Origin: CAVQJU01 sp963729215
Lineage (GTDB): Bacteria > Acidobacteriota > Vicinamibacteria > Vicinamibacterales > CAVVIG01
Direction of reading: 5' to 3'
Length of the DNA stretch: 64,000 nt
NCBI GenBank assembly: GCA_963729215.1
Contig: CAVSND010000031.1
Coordinates: 1-64,000, forward strand
Positions 8,715 through 20,773 of the stretch are shown in pieces. The notes under the pieces are model-generated. The model did not search any database and was not told the DNA's origin. It was given only the letters and a program-made list of their open reading frames with translations. Each line of letters begins with the position of its first letter. Positions within the stretch are counted from its first letter, which is position 1. Both the position numbers and the translations under genes were made by a program.

Positions 8715-9461
8715 TCAAGCTGCCCACGATCCATTGCGATACAGCGTGAGCGCGACGTCCACGTTCGAACGCAGCGCCTGCGCAATCGCGTCCCACTGTT
8801 TCTCGCACCGCACAAGCGTCTTCCACGAGTAGAGGTGTTTCGGCTTGTGGAAGTCGCTGTTCGCGACGTACGGGTAATGCTTCAGGCTCGTCACCGAAAA
8901 CAGGTCGTCGCGATTGGCCGCCTCCCAGACGTCCACCAGTTCGGCGACGCGCTTGCGGTGATCCCAGAGATAGCACGTCCCGATCTCGACGCGGCGCGTG
9001 GTCCGGTGGTGCGGATGACAGGCGATGCTCAGCGCGCCCTGCCGGCGGATGTCCTTCAGGATGTCATCGGCCGACTGATCGGCGCTGATGTACTTCTTCA
9101 GGTTGAGCGCGACGATGTGGGAATTCTTGCGGCTGCGGATGTGGTTCTGCGTAATCTCGGCGCCCGGGATCACGAGCATCTTGTAGAGACGCTGCGCCCG
9201 GACGGCTTCGCTCGCGATGTCGTCGAGATAGGCATCGAAGCGATCCTCGGTGACCGAGAACTGCCTGTACCCGAGCGACGCCAGGCGCCCGGCCCTCGCG
9301 AGCAGATCCCGTTTCATCAGGATGTGATCGGTGATGGCGATGACGTCGAAGTGACCCGTCCGGCCGTAAAGGTCGATGACCTCGCGGACCGACAGGCGCC
9401 CGTCGCTCCATCGCGTGTGAACGTGAAAATCGCACAGCAGGAATGGTTCGTATCCTGGCAC
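8715..9461 (-). CDS. PHP-domain metal-dependent phosphoesterase
   Basis: A 248-residue PHP-fold hydrolase. Metal ligands are present in order: DFHVHTRWSDG (residues about 9-19), ITDH, a central glutamate in IPGAEIT, IACHPHH and NSDFH. The family acts on phosphodiesters or nucleotides such as pAp; the substrate here cannot be told. The start is taken as the GTG at 9461 overlapping the glycosyltransferase stop by one base, because the frame upstream of it lies inside that gene and is not protein-like. It is the last gene of the eight-gene minus-strand run that begins with the STAS protein at 18.9 kb. Confidence 0.85.
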   Translation of the reverse strand: MPGYEPFLLCDFHVHTRWSDGRLSVREVIDLYGRTGHFDVIAITDHILMKRDLLARAGRLASLGYRQFSVTEDRFDAYLDDIASEAVRAQRLYKMLVIPGAEITQNHIRSRKNSHIVALNLKKYISADQSADDILKDIRRQGALSIACHPHHRTTRRVEIGTCYLWDHRKRVAELVDVWEAANRDDLFSVTSLKHYPYVANSDFHKPKHLYSWKTLVRCEKQWDAIAQALRSNVDVALTLYRNGSWAA

Positions 9462-10267
9462 TACACCCTCACATCGAGATGCTCGCGGTCGGCCGGCCGG
9501 TGCCGGAGAATCTCGGACCAGAAGTTGCGCACGTAGAGCCCGAACACTTTCCGCTTCCCCATCGCGACGTAGCGCCGCGCCGACGTCCACACCCAGCACT
9601 CGCGGCACATCGCGACGCCGCCGACGGCCGTCAACCGGCGGCCCAGATTCGTGTCTTCGCCGTGAAACTCGATGCTCTTGTCGAACCCGCCGATCTGGGC
9701 GAGGGCCGCCGCCCTGACGGCGAAGTTGCCGCCGTACAGAATCGCGCCCGCATGCATCACGTGGTGGACCAGGACGTGGGTGGGCGGCGCGACGAGCCAG
9801 TCGTACAGCCGGATCAGCGTGCGCCCGGCCAGATCCCAGTCGTAAAAACGGTAGGGACCCGTCACCGCCACCGCGTCGGGCAGGGCCTGAAGACGGCGCT
9901 CGACCTGGTCGAGCCACGTGATCGGGGCACGGCAGTCGGCGTCCACGTAAGCGAGCACGTCACTGCGCGCCGCGCGCCTGGCGCTTTCACGGGCAATCAC
10001 GAGGCCCTTCGACGGCTCATCGAGCACCCTCACGCCGGGAATCGCACGGGCGACGGCGCCGGTCGCGTCGGTGCTTGCGTTGTTGACCAGCAGGATTTCG
10101 TCGGGAGGGCGCGTCTGCGCCAGCAGGGAATGGAGGCAGGCCGGAAGGTGTCGCGCTTCGTTATAGGCGCACACGATCACGGTGATGGTCAACCGCCGGC
10201 TCTCATCGACCGCAGGATAGTACGTCGGTGTAACAACCTCGTACCAAAGAGGTTGCCGAGGCGTCAA
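9461..10267 (-). CDS. Family 2 glycosyltransferase
   Basis: A GT-A fold glycosyltransferase of about 268 residues. The N-terminal nucleotide-sugar fold reads ITVIVCAYNEARHLPACL, followed by LLVNNASTDATG and the metal-binding DxD as YVDADCRAP. The acceptor side has GGNFAVRAAALAQIGGFD and the catalytic FHGEDTNLGRRL. No extra membrane helices, so probably cytosolic or peripheral. The start may be a few codons inside the ATG at 10267. It lies 30 bases after the MscS gene and overlaps the PHP gene, so all three are co-transcribed. Sugar and acceptor are unknown. Confidence 0.85.
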   Translation of the reverse strand: MTPRQPLWYEVVTPTYYPAVDESRRLTITVIVCAYNEARHLPACLHSLLAQTRPPDEILLVNNASTDATGAVARAIPGVRVLDEPSKGLVIARESARRAARSDVLAYVDADCRAPITWLDQVERRLQALPDAVAVTGPYRFYDWDLAGRTLIRLYDWLVAPPTHVLVHHVMHAGAILYGGNFAVRAAALAQIGGFDKSIEFHGEDTNLGRRLTAVGGVAMCRECWVWTSARRYVAMGKRKVFGLYVRNFWSEILRHRPADREHLDVRV

Positions 10268-10297
10268 TTCCGCCGAAGCGGCGCCGCGGGCCTGCCG

Positions 10298-11991
<1,694 letters not shown>

Positions 11992-12008
11992 GCCGCTGAT
12001 TCTATCCG

Positions 12009-12810
12009 TCAGTAGACATCGCGCACGAACCGGCGCCGGGCCAGCGTGGCCTCGTCGTCGTACGCGTGCTTGCGCGACCGATCGGGCAGCTTCACCTTCG
12101 GCCGCTTGATCTTCTTGTGCGGGATCGCCTGCAACAGGTGCGCGATCACGTTGAGGCGCGCGCGCCGCTTGTCGTCGGACCGGACGACATACCAGGGGGC
12201 CCAGCGTGTATCGGTGACCTTGAACATCGCATCGCGCGCCCGCGAGTACTCGGTACCACTTGGCCCGGGAGGGCAGGTCCATGTTGCTCAGCTTCCACTG
12301 ACGCAGCGGATCGTCCATACGGGCCTTGAATCGCCGCTCCTGTTCCTTGTTCCCGACCTCGAGCCAGAGTTTGATGAGGATGATCCCGCCGTCGATCACC
12401 TGCTTCTCGAAACCCGGAGTCACCTTCATGAAGCGCTCGTACTGTTCGTCGGTGCAGAAGCCCATCACGCGCTCGACGCCGGCCCGGTTGTACCAGCTCC
12501 GGTCGAAGATGACAATCTCGCCGGCGGCGGGAAAGTGCTGCATATACCGCTGCACGTACATCTGGCTCTTCTCGCGGTCTGACGGCGCGGGTAGCGCGAC
12601 GAGACGGAAGACACGGGGGCTCGTGCGCTCGGTGATCGCCTTGATCGTCCCGCCCTTTCCGGCCGCGTCGCGGCCTTCGAAGACAACGATGACGCGCAGG
12701 CCCTTCGCCTTCACCCAGTCCTGGAGGACGCAGAGCTTCGCCTGCAGGCGGAGCAACTCCTTCTCGTATTTCTTCCGCTTCATCTTCTTGGTCTTGTCTT
12801 CGTCCGCCAT
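12009..12810 (-). CDS. ppk2: Polyphosphate kinase 2 (PPK2 family), one apparent frameshift
   Basis: Transfers phosphate between polyphosphate and a nucleotide. The N-terminal part has Walker A VVFEGRDAAGKGGTIKAIT at about residues 39-57, then ERTSPRVFRLVALPAP and the Walker B/lid region IVIFDRSWYNRAGVERVMGF, all diagnostic of PPK2. At about 12255 the frame breaks: WYEYSRARDAMFKVTDTRWA requires removing one C in GGTACCGAG. The corrected protein has about 266 residues and ends RRRFVRDVY. The second of two adjacent ATGs (12810) is chosen because AGGAG lies 7 bases upstream. It sits 17 bases after the outer membrane factor stop and 17 before MscS. Subclass (ADP- or AMP-using) was not assigned. 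Confidence 0.92.
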
Positions 12811-12827
12811 CATTCAACTCCTCGCGT

Positions 12828-14232
12828 TCAGGGCTGCGGCTGCCAGCCGCCGCCGAGCGCCCGGTACAGCTCGGCGCGCGCACGCAACTCGGCGCCGCGG
12901 GTCTGCGCGAGCAGCAACTGCTGTTCGAACAACTGCTGATCGGCCGTCAGGATTTCAATGTAGCTCGCGAGGCCGGAGTCGTAGCGTTCGCGCGACAGGT
13001 CGGAGGCGTCCTGCAGCGCCGCGACGCCGCTCTCCCTCGCCCCGCGCTGCACCGCCAGCTTCTGAATCGTGACCAGCGCGTTGGCGACCTCGCGGTAGCT
13101 GTTGAGCGCCGCCTTCTGGTATTCGGCGAGCGCGGCGTCGAACCGCGCCTGGGCCGCCTCGAGATTCCGCCGGATGCGCCCGGCCTGGAAGATCGGCTGA
13201 AAGAGGCCGGGGCTCAACGACCACACTGCGCCGCTCCCGCCGAGAAACGACGTGAGATCCCCGCTGACACCGCCGAGGAACCCGGTCAGGCTGATCGTGG
13301 GATAGAACATCGATTTCGCGACGCCGATATCCGCGTTCGCCGCCACGAGCACCTGCTCGGCTTGAACGACATCGGGCCGGCGCTCGAGAAGCGACGTGGG
13401 CAGGCCCGGAGGAATCGGCGGCGGCAGCAGCTCGGTGCTGGTCAGCCCCTGACGGGTGATCGGGGTCGGCGGACGGCCAAGGAGCAGCGAGATCAGGTTT
13501 TCGACCACGGCCATCTGGCGCTCGATTTCCGGGATCGCGGCGGCCGTCTGCTCGCGAAGGGCTCGAATCCGGTCGAGCTCGAGACGATTCGACACGCCGC
13601 CGTCCAGGCGGTTCTGAAAGTACGTGACGGTTTCGTCGTTGAGGCGAAGGGTCTGCCGGGCGATGTCCAGCTGCCGGTCGAGTTCCCGCAGCAGGAAGTA
13701 GTTCGTCGCGACGTCTCCGACGAGGGTCACGAGGACGCCGCGGCGGCCCTGCTCGCTCGCGAGCGCGAGCGCGATGGCCCCCTCCTGTCCGCGCCGCAGG
13801 CGCCCGAACAGGTCGATCTCCCACGACAGGTGAAATCCGTACACACCGCTCTGGTGCGTCGTGTCGTTGTTTTCTTCCGTGGTAGACGCCCCGCGGACGC
13901 CGTACGCGGCCGAGCCGTCGACCTGCGGATAGAGGTACGACTTCGCGATCCCTGCGCGAGCTCGCGCCTCCTCGACGTGCGCCAGGGCCACGCGAAGGTC
14001 GAGGTTGTTCGCGATGGCCTCGCGGATGAGGGCCTGCAGGGCCGGGTCGTCGAATATCTGAAACCAGGGCGCATCGGCCAGCGACTGCGCCTGCGCGGGC
14101 GCCTGGACGAACCGGTATTCGGGCGGCGTGGGAAGCTTGCGGCCTTTCGTAGTTCGGGCCAACGGCGCATCCGGCGAATGCAACGGACGCGGCCAGGGCG
14201 AGGAGGGCTGACCGCGCGCTATGCGTCGGCAT
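12828..14232 (-). CDS. OprM/NodT-type outer membrane factor lipoprotein of an RND pump, one apparent frameshift
   Basis: Outer-membrane channel of the pump encoded just upstream. The N-terminus has a lipobox (LAASVAFAGC, about residue 21) followed by AVGPNYERP, the usual NodT/OprM opening. At about 14139 one extra base (GGCCGCAAGC) breaks the frame; the rest continues KLPTPPEYRFVQAP and then the two helical-hairpin repeats (PALQALIREAIANNLDLRVALAHVEEA near the first). Corrected length about 467 residues, normal for the family. It follows the RND permease with only one base between stop and start. Confidence 0.9.
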
Positions 14233-14233
14233 C

Positions 14234-17200
14234 TCAGTGCCCCCCCTGCCCGTGTTCGGTGGCCAGTTTCTGGGGCGGCACTGCCGCCGCGGCCGCCGGC
14301 GCGTGCTTCACGCCGATCATTTTCTCGACCATCACGTACAGCATCGGGACGAGGAGCACGCCGAGAATCGTCGCGATGAGCATGCCCGAGAACACCGTCA
14401 TGCCCATCACCTTGCGCGATTCGGCGCCGGCGCCCGACGCCGTGAGCAGCGGCACGACGCCGAGGATGAACGCGAACGCGGTCATGAGGATGGGCCGGAA
14501 CCGGAGCTTCGCCGCGTTGAGCGCCGCGTCCATCAGCGGCTTCCCCTGGTCGTACTCCATCTTCGCGAACTCGACGATCAGAATCGCGTTCTTCGCGGCG
14601 AGCCCGATGAGCATGATCAGCCCGATCTGCGCGAATATGTTGTTCACGTAGCTCACCCCGAGATACTGCCGCGCGAGCCACAGTCCGAGATAGGCGCCGA
14701 ATGCCGCGAACGGCGTGCCGAGCAGCACGCTGAACGGCAATCCCCAGCTCTGTACTGCGCCGCGAGGATCAGGAACACGAGGAAGATCGCCAGCGCGAAC
14801 ACCACCGCCACGCCCGGCGCCTTGCGCTCCTGGTACGACATGTCCGCCCAGTCGAAGCTCATGTCCGGTGGCAGCACCTCGCGCGCCGTCTGCTCGAGGG
14901 CATCGAGCGCCTGCGCCGACGAGAAGCCGTCCGACGGGACCCCCGTGAGCTCCGCCGATCGGAACAGGTTGAAGCGGTTCGTGAACTCGGGACCGGCGGC
15001 CGGCCGCGTGGAAACCAGCGTGTCGAGCGGCACCATGCCGCCGGCCTGGTTGCGGGCGAAGAAGAGGCCGAGCTGCTTCGGATCCTGACGGAATTCAGGC
15101 TCAGCCTGGAGGTACACCTTGTAGACGCGGCCGAACCGGTTGAAGTCGTTGATGTACGAGCTGCCCAGCAACGCGCCGAGCGTCGTGTTGACGTCGTTGA
15201 GCGGGACTCCCGATTTGAGCACCTTGCTCCGGTCGATATCGGCGAAGACCTGCGGCACCGCCGCACGGTAGAGCGTGTTGACGCGCGCGATCTCGGGCCG
15301 CTTGCGCGCCGCCTCCATGAATCGCCGCGTCTGCTCGGCGAGATATTCGGGCGGGCCGCCGCTGCGGTCCTGCAACTGCATCGTGAAGCCGGCGCCCGTG
15401 CCGAGACCCGGAATGGCCGGCGGCCCGAAGGCGACGACACCCGCTTCCGGAATCTGCTGCGCGAACGCCTTGTTCAAGGCGGCCACGACGCCATTCGCAT
15501 GTTCCTCCTCGGTCTTGCGCTCCTCCCACGGCTTGAGCTGCACGAAGAAGAAGCCCATGTTGGACGAGTAGGCGGACGTGATCAGCGAATACCCCGAGAT
15601 CGTGTTGAACCCGTCGATGGCCTTGTTCTTCGCCAGAATCGCTTCCACCTTCTTCATGGCGGCGTCGGTTCGTTCGAGCGACGCGGCATCCGGGAGCTGG
15701 GCGTTGACGAGGATGAAGCCCTGATCCTCCTCGGGCACGAAGCCTCCGGGGATGTTCCGGACAAGCACAAGGATCACGTACACCAGCACGCCCATGAACG
15801 CGAGGCTGCGGAACATCTTCCTGGCGAGGATCGAGGCGACGCTCACGTAGCGGTCGGTCGTCCAGCCGAACGCCCTGTTGAACACGTTGTAGAACGGCGT
15901 CAGCAACGACTTCTTGCCGGTCGCGGGCTTCAGGAGCAGCGCCGCCAGCGCCGGGCTGAGCGTCAGCGCGTTCACGACCGAGAGCAGCACCGACAACGCG
16001 ATCGTGATGGCGAACTGCTGATAGAGGCGTCCCGTGATCCCGCCCATGAAGCCCACCGGCACGAACACGGCGCTGAGCACCAGGCCGATGGCGATGACAG
16101 GTCCCGAGACCTCTTCCATCGCCTTGATCGTCGCCTCCTTCGGCTGCATGCCGTGCTCGATGTGGTGCATGACCGCCTCGACCACCACGATCGCATCGTC
16201 CACGACGATGCCGATAGCGAGCACGAGGCCGAGCAGCGAGAGGACGTTGATCGAGAAGCCGAGCAGCGGGAAAAAGATGAACGCGCCGATGAGCGACACC
16301 GGGACGGTCATCAGCGGTATCAGCGTCGCGCGCCAGTTCTGCAGGAATATGAAGACGACGATGATCACGAGCGCGACCGCCTCGAGCAACGTGTGGAAGA
16401 TCTCGTTGATGCCCTCCGACACCGGCAGCGTCGTATCGAGCGAGATCAGGTACTCCATGTCGCGAGGGAAGCGCTTCTTCAGGTTGTCCATTTCGGCCTT
16501 GACGTTCTTGGCCACGTCGAGGGCGTTGGTCCCCGGAATCTGGAACACGGCGATGACCGCGGCCGGCTTGCCGTCGTGCCGCCCGACGGCGTTGTAGAGC
16601 ATCGTGCCGAGCTCCAGCCGGGCGACGTCCTTCAACAACACCTGCGACCCGTTGGGATTGGTGCGGACGACGATGTTGCCGAACTCCTCCTCGTTCAGCA
16701 GGCGGCCCTGCGTACGGACCGTGTAGGTGTACTCGGTGCCCTTCGACGCGGGCGGGCCGCCGATCTGGCCGGCCGGCGTCAACTGGTTCTGCTGGCTGAT
16801 CGCGTTGGCGATGTCGGGAACCGTCAGGCCGAGCCGTCCGATGACGTCCGGCCGCAGCCAGACGCGCATCGCGTAGTCGCTGCCGCCGAACAGGTTGATC
16901 TGTCCGACGCCGGGGATACGGGCGATCGCGTCGTTGACGTTGATCGTCGTGTAGTTCGACAGGAAGCTGCTGTCGTAGGTGCCGTTGGGCGACTTGATCG
17001 AGATGACGAGCAGCGGAAACGCCAGCGCCTTCTTCACCGTGACGCCGTAGTTCTTGACCGACTGCGGCATCTGCGGCTGGGCCTGCGACACGCGGTTCTG
17101 CGTGAGCACGTTGTCCATGTCGAGATTCGACCCGACCTCGAACGAGACCTTGAGCGTCAAGGTCCCGTCGTTGGCGTTGGTCGACTTCATGTAGATGCCT

Positions 17201-17421
17201 TTTTCGACGCCGTTGATCTGCTGTTCGAGCGGCGTCGCGACCGATGCCTCGACGTCGGTCGCGCTGGCGCCGATGAAGGTCGTCGTGACCTGGACCATCG
17301 GCGGCACGATTTCGGGGTACTGGGCGATCGGCAGGCCGCTCATCGCGACGAGCCCCAGCATGACGGTGATGATCGAGATCACCATCGCCACGATCGGCCG
17401 ATTGACGAAGAAACGAGCCAT
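14234..17421 (-). CDS. RND multidrug efflux permease (AcrB/HAE1 family), one apparent frameshift
   Basis: Proton-driven inner-membrane pump of about 1062 residues. It begins MARFFVNRPIVAMVISI; the membrane cluster contains GIVVDDAIVVVEAV, with the paired Asp residues of the proton relay in helix 4 (about residues 400-415), and VFVPVGFMGGITGRLYQQFA. Porter domains have typical segments such as SYINDFNRFGRVYKVY. The frame breaks at about 14743 (AAQY then WGLPFSVLLGTPFA): one base is missing in GTACAGAGC. It is preceded by its membrane fusion protein (2-base gap) and followed by the outer membrane factor, a complete tripartite system. Substrate not predictable. Confidence 0.94.
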
Positions 17422-17423
17422 GA

Positions 17424-18594
17424 CTACTTCGCCCCGCTCGCCGCCGGCGCGACAACGGCCTCGGCCGGGGCAGCTTCCGCCGGGGCCGGTTTGGCCACCA
17501 CCGTCATGCCGTCCTGAATCCGCTGCAGGCCTTCGGTGACGACCTTCTCACCCGGCTTCAGCCCTTCCTCGATCACCCACAGAGAGCCGACGCGCAGGCC
17601 CGTCTTGACGGTCCTGAAGGCGATCTTGTTGCTGGCATCCACCACGGCCACGCTGGTCAGGTTCTGCAGTTCCTGGACGGCCCGCTGCGGAATCAGGAGG
17701 GCGCCCGCCCTGGTGTCGAGCAGCAGCCGGGCACGGCCGTACTGACCGGGGCGCAGCAGCAACCCGGGGTTGGGGTATTCGAGCTGAATGCCGAGGGTTC
17801 CCGTCGTGGGATCGACCGCACGATCGACCAGGTTGACGCGTCCGGTTTCCGCGTAGGTGCTCCCGTCGGAGAGCGTGAGCTGGATGCCGTCAGCCCGCGG
17901 CGCCGCGTTCCGGGCCCTTGCGCTTGGAGACACGCAGGTAGTCCGCTTCGGTGGCGGCCACGCGGAAAAGGATCGGGTTGATCTGCGAGATCGTGGTCAG
18001 CAGCGTGCTCTCGCCCCGGCCGACGAGGTTGCCGGGCTTCACGCGCGTAAGCCCAGCCAGGCCGTCAATCGGCGACGTGATCCGCGTGTAACTCAGGTCC
18101 AGCGTCGCCTTCTCCACCGCTGCCTTGCCCGCCTCGACCTGCGCGGTTTCCGCGTCCCGGTCGGCCTTCGCGTTGTCCAGTTCCTGCTGGCTGACGGCCT
18201 GCTTCGCCGCGAGCGGTGTGTAGCGCGCGACGTCATTCTTCGCTTTTTCGAGCCTCGCCTGGGAAGTGGCGAGCTCGGCCTTCGACGCCGCCAGGATGGC
18301 TTCGAGCGGCTTGCGATCGATTTCGTAGAGGAGGTCCCCCTTCCGGACGAGCGTGCCTTCGCGGAAGTTCACCGTCTCGAGAAAGCCCTCGACACGTGCG
18401 CGAATGTCCACATCCTGGAATCCCTGGGTCTGCCCGACCAGTTCCAGATAGACAGGGACGTCCCTCTGGACGACGTCGGTGACATAGACCTCGGTGGGTG
18501 GTGGCGCCACCGGCGCCGGTTTTTCGCAGGCCACGCTCAGGCCGGCGACGATGGCCAGCGCGACGAGACCGGTCCTGCCTGAATCGATTCGCAT
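17424..18594 (-). CDS. RND efflux membrane fusion protein (AcrA type), one apparent frameshift
   Basis: Periplasmic adaptor linking the RND permease to the outer membrane factor. Lipoprotein signal with cysteine at about residue 23 (IVAGLSVACEKPAP), then the barrel-sandwich/lipoyl half YLELVGQTQGFQDVDIRARVEGFL, a helical hairpin (ARLEKAKNDVARYTPLAAKQ) and ISPIDG-type return segment ITSPIDGLAG. The frame breaks at about 17908 (DYLRVSKRKGP, then AAPRADGIQLTL), explained by one extra A. Corrected length about 389 residues. The chosen ATG has AAAGGA 8 bases upstream. It lies 16 bases after the STAS gene. Confidence 0.9.
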
Positions 18595-18610
18595 CGTCAA
18601 ATCCTTTTCC

Positions 18611-18895
18611 TCAACGTTTTCCTTCGCGTTCGAGCACTTCCAGCTTGAGCCGCAAGTACTGCGGAAGTCCCCGCAACTCCGCCCCGCGCTGCTCCAGCCG
18701 CAGCAGCGCGTCCAGGCCAACCGCGTCCGCCGAAATCAGCTCGTCCAGCTCGAGGACGGATGGTTCGTCCGTCGCGCACGCCGTGAGAAGATCCGGCACG
18801 TGCGCCTCGGAGAGGCGTCCAGCGAGGTGTACGAACGGTTTCCCGTTCTCGCGTCGAGTCTCGATCCGGCAAAGCACGTGGCGGGCTGAACGCAA
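18611..18895 (-). CDS. Small STAS-like protein heading the efflux operon
   Basis: A 94-residue cytosolic protein with STAS/anti-sigma-antagonist-like layout: VHLAGRLSEAHVPDLLTAC (strand and helix), LELDELISADAVGLDALLRL where the phosphorylatable Ser of classical STAS proteins would lie (ISADAVGL), and a C-terminal helix LPQYLRLKLEVLER. The match is to the general fold and is moderate. It is the first gene of the run MFP-RND-OMF-PPK2-MscS-GT-PHP, 16 bases before the fusion protein. A regulatory role is inference. Confidence 0.65.
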   Translation of the reverse strand: MRSARHVLCRIETRRENGKPFVHLAGRLSEAHVPDLLTACATDEPSVLELDELISADAVGLDALLRLEQRGAELRGLPQYLRLKLEVLEREGKR

Positions 18896-18942
18896 AAGCC
18901 GATCCGCGGGATTCTACAGGGTTCTTCTGCCGAATGCCGCGA

Positions 18943-18966
18943 GCGATCACAATATATTGTGATCGC
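18943..18966. promoter_or_regulatory. Perfect 24-bp palindrome upstream of the efflux operon
   Basis: The arm GCGATCACAATA is followed directly by its exact reverse complement. It lies between the stop of the sigma-54 activator gene (19016) and the start of the STAS gene (18895), 48-71 bases upstream of the latter. On the minus strand a weak promoter-like TAGAAT lies downstream of it. The symmetry and position indicate an operator or activator site; I see no convincing sigma-54 -24/-12 promoter here. Confidence 0.6.
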
Positions 18967-19015
18967 GCTCCCGCGTGGTTGGCGTCTTAGCGCGCGTAAC
19001 CGTCTTGCGCCCCTT

Positions 19016-20476
19016 TCATGCCGACTGCCGGGAAGGAAGGCGGACGACGGAAGGATGGGGGCGCTGAATCCCGAGCTTCTTCATCCGGAAGCGAAGCGTA
19101 TTGGGATGCAATCCGAGTATTTCGGCGGCGTTTCCGCGGCCGTTGATTCTCCAACGGCACTTCTGCAGCGCCGCTTCGAGGTGGTGGCGTTCGACGTCTT
19201 CGAGCGTGCTGAAGCCCGCCTCGCGAACCGGGAACGTCGCCGGCACTCGCGGGTCGTCGTCGAGCGACAGCGTCGCACCCCGGGAGTGAATCATCGCGCG
19301 CTCGACAGCGTTGTACAGCTCGCGGATGTTCCCGGGCCAGCAGTGACGGGAAAGCGCGGCGAACACGGCATCCGGCACGCTCGCGAATTTTCGATTGAGC
19401 GCCCGCTGACGGCGGTTGATGAAGTACCAGACGAGCCGCGGCAAGTCCTCGAGCCGCTCGCGCAGCGGCGGAAGCGCGATCGGATAGACGTTCAGGCGGT
19501 AGTAAAGATCGGCTCTGAAGCGGCCTTCCTTGACCGCCAGCTCCAGATCCTGGTGGGTCGCGGCAATCACGCGGACATCCACCTTCCGCGAGTGCGACGA
19601 TCCGACCCGCTCGAATTCGCCTTCCTGCAGCACCCGGAGAAGCTTCGCCTGCACTTCGGGCGGCAGGTCGCCGATCTCGTCGAGAAAAAGGGTGCCTCGG
19701 TGGGCGATCTCGAAGCGGCCCTCGCGGGCGGCCACGGCGCCGGTGAAGGCCCCACGCTCGTGGCCAAACAGTTCCGACTCGATGAGCGTCGACGGGAGCG
19801 CCGCGCAATTCACCCGCACGAAGGGCCGGGCACGCCGCGCGCTGCGATTGTGAGTCGCGCGGGCAAACAGTTCCTTGCCCGTTCCCGTTTCGCCGACGAT
19901 GACGACCGACGCATCGGTGGGCGCCACCTCCCGCACGCGAGAGATGGCGGCGCGCAGCGCCGGACTCTCTCCGATGATGTCTTCGAAATCAACGTCGCCG
20001 CCGTCGTCGAACAAGGGCACGCCGGAAGCGGCTGTGTCCGCGAGCTGCCTCTTGAGGCGCTCCAGTTCCAACGACTCCTGGCACCGGCTGACGGCCAGGC
20101 CCAGGAGGTGGGCGATGGGCCGCAGCCGCTCCGCAACCGCGGAAGACCATGGCTCGCGGGCGCCGCCCGCGACGGCCAACGCCTGATACGAGCCGCCCGA
20201 TATGCACACGGGAATCGTCAGTCCGGCGGTTCCGGAAGCCACCGTGCCGGGCCGGCTCCAGGTTCGCCTGAGTGTCTGACCGTCACGAGTCTGTGAAATG
20301 GTCTCGAAGGTCGCCCGATCGGCCTCGAGCGTTTCGCCGACCTGCCGAAGCGCGTCGACGAGCGCCGTATCGAGCGTCTCCGCGCCGAAACCGGCGACGG
20401 CGGTCGCCATCGTCGCGATCAGCCGATCGAGCTTGTCGACGATCGCCGCGAGCGGATCCCGGGAATGCTCCACCAT
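19016..20476 (-). CDS. Sigma-54-dependent transcriptional activator with N-terminal GAF domain
   Basis: Enhancer-binding activator, 486 residues. A GAF-like sensory domain spans about 20-160. The AAA+ domain has Walker A VGETGTGKELFARA, the sigma-54 contact loop as GAFTGA (in FGHERGAFTGAVAA), Walker B GTLFLDEIGDLP and the sensor region LYYRLNVYPIALPPLRER. The C-terminal Fis-type helix-turn-helix reads RGNAAEILGLHPNTLRFRMKKLG. All key elements are intact. It is transcribed toward the efflux operon; the 24-bp palindrome lies just beyond its stop, so that operon is a candidate target (inference). Confidence 0.93.
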   Translation of the reverse strand: MVEHSRDPLAAIVDKLDRLIATMATAVAGFGAETLDTALVDALRQVGETLEADRATFETISQTRDGQTLRRTWSRPGTVASGTAGLTIPVCISGGSYQALAVAGGAREPWSSAVAERLRPIAHLLGLAVSRCQESLELERLKRQLADTAASGVPLFDDGGDVDFEDIIGESPALRAAISRVREVAPTDASVVIVGETGTGKELFARATHNRSARRARPFVRVNCAALPSTLIESELFGHERGAFTGAVAAREGRFEIAHRGTLFLDEIGDLPPEVQAKLLRVLQEGEFERVGSSHSRKVDVRVIAATHQDLELAVKEGRFRADLYYRLNVYPIALPPLRERLEDLPRLVWYFINRRQRALNRKFASVPDAVFAALSRHCWPGNIRELYNAVERAMIHSRGATLSLDDDPRVPATFPVREAGFSTLEDVERHHLEAALQKCRWRINGRGNAAEILGLHPNTLRFRMKKLGIQRPHPSVVRLPSRQSA

Positions 20477-20643
20477 AACTCATCAGCGAGCAACCCCTGT
20501 ACCATCAGCCCGCCGTGATCTGGGTGGCGTCCTCAGGACGAAAGCGGCGGATGCTTAAGAAAAATGGCGGTTTCAGAGCAAACCGCGGTCGACGGGCAGC
20601 GCCAGGACGCCGGGCCTCCGCGTCCTCGGACGTCCTCCGAGAT

Positions 20644-20657
20644 TCCGGACGTCCGGA
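20644..20657. promoter_or_regulatory. 14-bp palindrome in the divergent gap before the VIT-like gene
   Basis: TCCGGACGTCCGGA is a perfect palindrome, and a related GGACGTCC occurs about 15 bases earlier. The 297-base gap between the divergent sigma-54 activator and VIT-like gene holds nothing else I can identify. Operator function is a guess. Confidence 0.3.
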
Positions 20658-20773
20658 GCCGAGCGTCCCCACTCCCCTTCCCGCTCCCTTGGACCCTTCC
20701 GGCTGGCACGCCGCGTGCTCGAGCGTCGCCCAAAGGCCGCAGCCTCGACGCAACTCGATAAACGATCAGCCCT

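Noticed and set aside
15101..17517. Long frames on both strands over the RND permease
   Set aside because: High-GC shadow frames; the permease frame has all expected helices and motifs.
18943..18966. Sigma-54 promoter at the efflux operon
   Set aside because: No GG-N10-GC pattern with acceptable flanks was seen in the gap on the minus strand.
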